Positions 57,325 through 64,000 of a stretch of DNA of 64,000 nt are shown here, one piece after another. The notes beneath the pieces are model-generated. The model had not been told where the DNA came from. It was given only the letters and a program-made list of their open reading frames with translations, and searched no databases. A program made the position numbers and the translations under genes. Every line of letters begins with the position of its first letter. Positions within the stretch are counted from its first letter, which is position 1. Source of the DNA: Artocarpus heterophyllus (Eukaryota > Streptophyta > Magnoliopsida > Rosales > Moraceae); assembly GCA_025403435.1 (NCBI GenBank), contig CM046353.1, positions 26,510,259 through 26,574,258 of the forward strand. The letters run 5' to 3'.

Positions 57325-60300
57325 AACCTTACTATATTTTGCATGTATAGCTCCCCGAGAACTCTCCTCGAACATGTCGACTAGAAAGGGATAAAATGCA
57401 TTGATTTTGTTAACTTGTCGACTACGACCCAAGTTGCATCATGCCTTTATTATGTTCTTAGCAAACCAGTAAGAAAATCCATCATGATGTGTTCCCATTT
57501 CTACCCTGAATAGGAAGCGGCTGAAGCTGACCTGCTAACTCTGGTGCTCGGCCTTCACCTGGAGACAAGTTGCACACTTGGCCACATATTCTTGGACATC
57601 CTTTTTCATGCCTCTCCACCAGTATTGCCTCTTCAGATCACAATACATCTTTGTGCTTCTCGGATGAATGGTGAACTGAGACTTGTGGGCTTCATCCATT
57701 ACAGCCTTCATCACTTCTATGATTGCTGGAACTGCTAGACACTCCTTCAAGTATAGCGATCCATCGACACATATCCTTCATTCCTCAAATTGCTCTTCAT
57801 TCTAAATTCGTGTCTAGATTACCTGTAGATGCTGATTTCACCACTGATTCTGTTTCACCATCTATAAGAGTTAGGGTCGTCTCCATATGGTACACCGAAA
57901 CTCGATTATAGTCTTCATAATACTGCAGTCCGTACTCACTTACTATTGCATCCCTTTTTTAATCCTCAAGAGCCAGACAAGTGGTAATCTCTAAAGACTT
58001 TCGGCTAAGTGCATCCACGACCACGTTAGCATTCCTAGGATGATACTACAGTGCGAAATCATAATCTTCCATGTATTCCATCCACCTTCACTGCCTCAAG
58101 TTTAGATCCCTTTGGGTGAACAGATACTTCAAACTCTTATGGTCAGTGAAACGCCTAGTGCAAATAACATCTCTAGATCTTCAGCGTGTGAATCACCGTT
58201 ACGAGCTCTAAGTCATGAGTAGGGTAGCTACACTCGTGAGGTCATAGCTGTCCGATCCATATGCCACCACGCGTCCATGTTGCATCAACATGCATCCTAG
58301 TCTGCATCCTGAAGCATCTGTGTAAACTTTATACGGTTCTTCATTATTTGGAATAATCAACACCAAAGCTATAGTGAACCGATTCTTTAACTCTTGGAAG
58401 GTGAGCTCACATTCTTCATCCCACTCAAACCTGGCGTTCTTCCTGATCAATCTTGTTAGTGGCGCTGCTATCTTTGAGAAGTGCTTCACAAATTTCCTAT
58501 AGTATCTTGTGAGTCCCAAGAAACTATAGATTTCTGCCAGATTCCTTGGTCGTTCTTACTCTTCTATAGCTTCTACCTTGGATGGATCCACTGAGATACC
58601 TTGCTCGGAGATACCATGTCCCAAAAACTTAACTTCTGTTAACCAAAACTTGCACTTTTCTTTCTTGGCATACAACTGGTGCTCCCGTAGAGTCTGAAGT
58701 GCAATTTTGAGGTACTGCTCATGCTCCTCCCAAGTCTTAGAATAAACCAGAATATCTTCGATGACCACGATCATGAACTGATCCAGATAAGGCTTGAATA
58801 TTCTGTTCATTAGATCCATAAAAGCTACTAAGCATTCGTCAATCCAAATGGCCTCACCAGAAACTCAAAGTATCTATACCAGGTCTTGAAAGCTATTTTA
58901 GGGATGTGCTCTTCTTTAATCCTGAGCTGATGGTATCCTAATCGCAAATCTATCTTTGAGAAATACCGTGAACCTCCCAACTGATCAAACAATTCATCGA
59001 TCCTAGGCAAAAGATACTTGTTCTTCATAGTGACTTGATTTAGCTACTAATAATCTATGCATAGCCTGAGGGTTCTATCATGCTTCTTAGCGAAAAAAAC
59101 TGGTGCTCCATACAATGATGTGCTATTTTGGATATATCCCTTGTCATCAAGCTCCTGAAGTTGCTTTCTTAATTCTTTCATTTCTGTCGGCGCCATCCAA
59201 TAAGGTGCTACAGAAATCGATGCTGTTCCTGGAAGCAGCTCAATGCTGAACTCAATCTATTGATGTGGTGGTAATCCTGGTAACTCGTCGGGAAAGACAT
59301 CTTCAAATTTATCGACTACTGGTATTGCTGCATTTCTTCGCGAGGCACTAGGCTCTCCTTTGAGGTTCATGAGGAAGGCATAGCAAGCTAGATTCTTCCG
59401 TCCTTTGAGATAGGTCTTCATAAGATGCTCACTCATTATTCATCATTACCTCCCTAGTAAGTGATCGTCGTCCCCCCATCGGACACTATGGTCACTCTCT
59501 TAAGTTGGCAGTCTACAACCGCATTGTACTTGGATAACCAGCCTATCCCTAATATTACATCATATGAATTTATGGGGGTTACAATCAAATCACTCCTCAG
59601 AACCTCATCCCTAATCTTTATGTTACAATCTTTACATATACAGTTCACACACACCCACCCCAAGGGTGAAGCAATGACTAAGGGTTCACCAAATTCTTCT
59701 ATCTCTAATCCCAAGGTATGTACAAAAGAGCTTGAAATGAGAGAATGAGTGGCACCACTATCAAATAAGACATGGGCTAAAGTTTGAGAAACTAAGATCA
59801 TACCATCGACAACCGCGTTGCTAGTTTGGGCATCCGAACTCCCTGATGTCATGGTGTGAACCTAAACTGGAGCTTTCCTTTTTCCTCTACTAACATTACT
59901 AAGTCTTGGGTTAGTCGACTGATATTACTATGACGGAGGCGACTGCACGCTAGCTGTACTTGGCGCTCGATACTAAGGGGCATTGCATTGGAAGTTCTGT
60001 AGTTGGTATCGTTATGCTGGGTATGGCAGTTGCTAGGGAGAGAACTAATGGAACTGTAGCTAAGGGAATTATTGAGGCAGAGGTAGAGTCTGAGGCTGAG
60101 GTTGACGATTGGCACCTTCTTCAACCTGAAGTCCTAAAAGAGCACTCTTGATCGGGGCAGTTCCTCTTGATATGTCCTGGCTACTGGCAATAGAGGCAAT
60201 GAAAGCTGTAGGGATTGCTATAGCCGCTACTGGATGAATTGCTGCTACCACTATTCATGCTACCCTGTCTGTTCTTTCCTTGAGTTGGACGGTTGCTGGT

Positions 60301-60987
60301 GCTCCTCCTGACATCCTTACTCAATCCTCATAGTATTACGTGTAATCATTTTCCACAGATATTGTTGACGACACAAGCTCACTAAAATTCCTGAGTCGCA
60401 GGCAACCACCTATCGTCGAATAGAAGCCTTAAGCCCTTCTTGGAACTTAATAAACTTCTCACGCTTTGATGCCATTGTTGATGGAGCAAACTTGGCCAGC
60501 TCGTTAAACTTTGCCTCGTACTCCCGAAATGACATTTAGCCCTGCTGCAATCTATAGAATTCAACCGCCTTCTGCTCTCTATAACTTTGCAGGAAGTAAC
60601 GGTCATAGAATAGCTCCTCGAACCTATCCCAGCTAATGTTCCAGTTGTTCTCTAAACGTTTAGCTTGCTTCCACCAAGTATTAGCACCACCTTCAAATTT
60701 ATAGGCTACAAACTCCATGCGATACTCTGTTGGCACACTAAGGGTATCCAGGTGTTTCACAATCGAATCTAAGCAATATTCAGCCACTTACGGGTCCTTT
60801 TTTCCATTGAAGGTCAAAACAAACGCACGTCGAAATTCCTTAAAGTACGTATGCCAATGACTAGCCTCAGAATAATCTAATCTTGCCCTTGCTGCCATCT
60901 ATCAGAATGCAGCAAACATAGCCCTCATCATGCCCTCATCATTCCCAGGGTTAGCATCAGCTGTCGAACAGCATCTAGGTGCCATTC
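57320..60987 (-). pseudogene. gag-pol: A3: minus-strand A-family gypsy gag-pol fragment
   Basis: Minus strand from the gag ATG (60985, MAPRCCSTADA) to the integrase core. Capsid sequence is at 60850-60380, and fragments of gag tail and zinc knuckle run from about 60370 to 60124. Protease is 59852-59454 (LFDSGATHSL, YDVILGIGWL). RT is 59028-58828 ([10 protein letters not shown]) and 58819-58556, where the catalytic FIDD box reads VIED. RNase H is 58519-58208 and the integrase zinc region 57750-57535. It breaks at B (57320) and resumes at 52208-52145. It diverges more from A1 than A2 does and has many stops. No LTR of its own is present: the 5' side meets B' a few bases upstream of ATG. Confidence 0.88.
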
Positions 60988-63900
60988 TATAACATCCGCC
61001 ATTTTTCATGTAACGGTTAATGATTAATATATAGCGACGTTAAGTAATTTCTTTATGATATAATGTTACTGACCATTTATTTTGAATATGATGACAGGTG
61101 ATGGTCACGTGGAATTGATGTGCTCAGGATGTTCATGTTAAAAGTGATGATGTGCTTAAAGTATTCATTCTTTTTTTTTTTAGAGTTTCAACTTGCCCTA
61201 AATTTATAATCTTTGTAATGCTATAGAGTTATGTATGCTCTAAAGTTATATTCTTGATGATGACATGAATGTTGTTGCATATTTTCTTATTTTTATTATA
61301 TTAATGATGTCATAATAATTACATGTGTAGCATTTTTTTTAGTTATAATGGCATTAAGAAATTGGATAATATAAAGTGCCTAAAGAAAAAAATTATGAAA
61401 ATTAATATTTTTGGAGTTATGGGAGTAATATTATTGTTGCATATAAGTTATTATATATTATAATTATATTATATTATATTGTATATAACCTTTAATGTTT
61501 ACTTTATAACTTATTATATTATATTACATTATTATATTATTTTATATTATAATATATATAACCATAGTTAATATTATTGTTATATTATAATATATCATAT
61601 TATATTATATTATATATATATATATATATATATTAAGTTATTGTTTATGTAAGCAACGAAAAAAGAGAAAACGGCAGTTGCTGTGTAAAGAAAACAAAAG
61701 AAAGGCAATAGTTGTGAGAAAAGAAAAGAAAAAAAAAAGAAATCTTCTTAGATTAGGATTACACTCATTTAGAAAGGGGAAACATAATTAGACTAAGACT
61801 AGGGTTTCTTATCCCTATAAATATGTGGCTTCAAGCACACATATTATTCATGTCCCTTTTTCTTGCCTCCATCTTTCTCATATTCCTCCATGCTTTTGTG
61901 CTCTTTTTTCTTCCCTAAACCAAACCTCACATGCCATTAGTTTAGAATTTTGTTTTCTTCAAGATTTTATCTCTCAAAGAATTCATCACTCTTCTTTTCT
62001 TTCAAGCTAAAGTAGAAGGAATTTTTTTTAGAGATTTTGTATGCAAGCATTCGTCTTTGTTGATGAAAACATAAAAATTAAAGGTATGTTTTAAAGCTTT
62101 CATGGTTTTGAATTCTTATGATTGATGTCTATTATTTGATGTTTTGGTGTATTGTATTAGTCTTAGAATTATTACTATCATCACATAGATTCTTTTATTG
62201 TATGTATTTCATGTCAATTGGTGATTGAAAAGAGTTGATGATTTAGTTGTTTTGATTAACTTCTCATTAAACGCTAGATTGGAGATATCATATATTTTCA
62301 TATTTTGTTATATAGATCTTTATAGGTATATTTTATTATCAATTGGTATCATGTTAATTATGTGTTTACAATTTTAATTGAGGTTTTATTGGGTTATGAA
62401 TTAGTATTGAATTTTTTGATGCCTTAAGCCTACTTTTCATACAAACACCTGACAACCATTGTATTTCAGTAATTTTTATTCTGTATTGCTCTATTTATGT
62501 TTTTCTTATATTTTTCTCAAATACTAGACATCTTAAGTTTTCTTTTGGCATTTGAATTGTTTGAATCGGAGTTTTCTTTAAATAGTTATGATTTTTTGAA
62601 GTTTTAAAAGCTGTGTAGTTTTACACCAACCCAAAATTTAGACTAAATTTTGAGGACTTTTTCTTTATCTAAATTATTGTCAAAATATGTGTGTAATATA
62701 TCAAATTCTTTATTTTTTAGTCTAGTTTCTAATGCCACTAGATTTAACTGATTTGGAGTTAAGATAAATTTATTATGAATTTTTAAGTGAATAAAGGTCA
62801 TTATGCCTACTTTTGGGAATTATGCCCTAGGTTCATAAATTGTGATTTTGTGCTTATTGATGTTATTACATAATGAGGTGATGTTCAATGATAGCATGAG
62901 ATGTTTATAGGTTGTCATAAAAATGTTAGGGTCAAAGAAATTTTTATTTTAATTATTTGATTATGAAGAACATGTGTTGCTCGCTGCCCTATGTGTTTAA
63001 GGTTTATTTTGTCTTTGAATTCTAATGCATGTTTTGAATTATTGAAAATTTATTTGAAGCTAATTTTTGGATATGTTATATTTTAGGTGTCTATTACATG
63101 CAGGATCTTTGTGAAATTATTTTGTGAAAAAGATATTTTGTTTTATGAATGTTCGATAGGATTATTCACTGCCCAGCTATTGTTGGCAGATTTTATGCTA
63201 TGAAGTATGTGACTTGTTTTGGTTATCAAATGTAATTTTTATGACCAACAAAAAATCATGCTTTAATTATGTGTGCATTGTGAGTTATTGAATTATGAAT
63301 ACATAAGGGTCAGGCAGGTATTAGTATTGCAGTTTTTACATGAATATTTATAAGTTAGTAAATTATATGCGCATTTTTGTAATTCTTGATTTAGATGATA
63401 TCATAAGAATGAAATTTATTTTTATTTGTATATGGATGTATGACATGAACACACCAAGAAGTAAGCATATCGAGACCGCAGCGACATCATCTAAGATGAG
63501 GTTTAAGTAAGCAAGTCAAGTAAGTACATTCTCACCTGTAACATGACAAAAGTTTACAAAAAAGTTTTAAGATTATGCTTTATCATAATTTTTAAGTTTG
63601 TTTTTACATGTTGTTTTCTCATGAAAACTCTTGTTGCAACAAGAAAGTTTAACGGATGTTTCAATGATGAGGTATGTCAAAAGTATATCTATATATATGT
63701 ATCACTTAATTAAGTGTTGCACACCCTATGTTTATGTTTATGTTTATGATGTCCCAAAGGTTGGACTTGTCATGTTTGGATTGGGATTAGCTACCCCACT
63801 CCTCTCATGACAGCGGACCAACGATGTTTATGTTTATGGTGCAACACTTGGGCCCTCAAAGATAAAATAAATGAAGTTTTAAATATGGATAATGATAATG

Positions 63901-64000
63901 AAAGATATGTTCTATATGAAACTGTGCCAAGTGCACTATTATGTTAATGATGATTATGATTATGATATTTCATAAAGGTGTTCATAAAATGTTTTATATT
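60988..64000 (+). repeat. B': LTR related to B, no dyad array, runs off the window
   Basis: It starts TATAACATCC (B: TGTAACACCC). The first 150 bp align with B (ATGTAACGG, ATGACAGGTGATGGTCACGTGGAATTGATG). Around 63440-63860 it aligns again with B 56360-56760 (ATCGAGACCG, AAGTAAGTACATTCTCACCTG, CTCTCATGAC, GGTGCAACACTTGGGCCC). The middle is different. It has a TATA box (TATAAATA, about 61816) and AT repeats. No array of the shared dyad occurs where B has one. CATTC at 60983-60987 would be the target-site copy; the other end lies outside the window. The short frame at 61825-62010 is not supported as a gene. Confidence 0.75.
61440..61640 (+). repeat. AT-rich microsatellite-like stretch
   Basis: Runs of TATTATA and a (TA)n tract at about 61611-61632, within LTR B'. 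This is simple sequence with no gene. Confidence 0.8.

Noticed and set aside
57320..60987. LTR B - A3 - LTR B' as a single element with an inverted interior
   Set aside because: B has its own 5' LTR at 52209 and a target-site duplication in A3. B' is clearly diverged from B, so the flanking LTRs are separate insertions.
61825..62010. 61-aa frame in LTR B' as a host gene
   Set aside because: It is just downstream of the LTR TATA box, in low-complexity pyrimidine-rich sequence, with no recognisable domain.

Overview
This window is plant nuclear DNA made almost entirely of LTR retrotransposons nested in each other. The support is direct. There are Ty3/gypsy and Ty1/copia gag-pol proteins, tRNA-iMet-type primer-binding sites (TGGTATCAGAGC) just inside LTRs, polypurine tracts before 3' LTRs, 5-bp target-site duplications, and many C-to-T type nonsense changes. 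I see no host gene, tRNA, rRNA or CRISPR array. The species cannot be named from the sequence.

I use working names. A1 (1-5785, +) is a Tekay/Del-like gypsy copy with gag-pol broken by only two stop codons, followed by a truncated 3' LTR. C1 (5808-13543, +) is a decayed copia element with both LTRs truncated. D (13544-15008, 24001-27209 and 33601-33888, +) is an old Tat/Ogre-like gypsy element with an internal 881-bp tandem duplication. A2 (15009-23995, +), a full-length A-family element, sits in one copy of that duplication. E (27210-33600, -) is another Tat-like element inside D. C2 (33889-34557 and 44277-52144, -) is a decayed copia element. C3 (34558-44271, +) is a very young, coding-intact copia element inserted in the LTR of C2. 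A3 (52145-52208 and 57320-60987, -) is an A-family fragment. B (52209-57319, +) is an internally deleted gypsy element inserted in the A3 integrase. B' (60988 to the end, +) is an LTR related to B that abuts the A3 gag start.

The most unusual signal is a short dyad, TTCGGC-AG-GCCGAA, repeated every 20-25 bp in arrays of about 3-9 units. It occurs in three otherwise unrelated families: the gypsy A LTR, the gypsy B LTR, and both the LTR and the leader of the copia family C. Spacers between units are also shared; one 34-nt block is identical between the B LTR and the C3 leader. The related LTR B' has no array. Unit number differs between the two LTRs of a single element in both C3 (22 bp) and A2 (20 bp). 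In copia LTRs the array lies about 120 bp upstream of the TATA box. This looks like a cis module exchanged between, or repeatedly captured by, different retrotransposon families.

Relative order of events that the sequence supports: D, then its duplication, then A2; D, then E; C2, then C3; A3, then B and probably B'. C3 is the youngest insertion, with LTRs that differ by about one substitution and two small indels.
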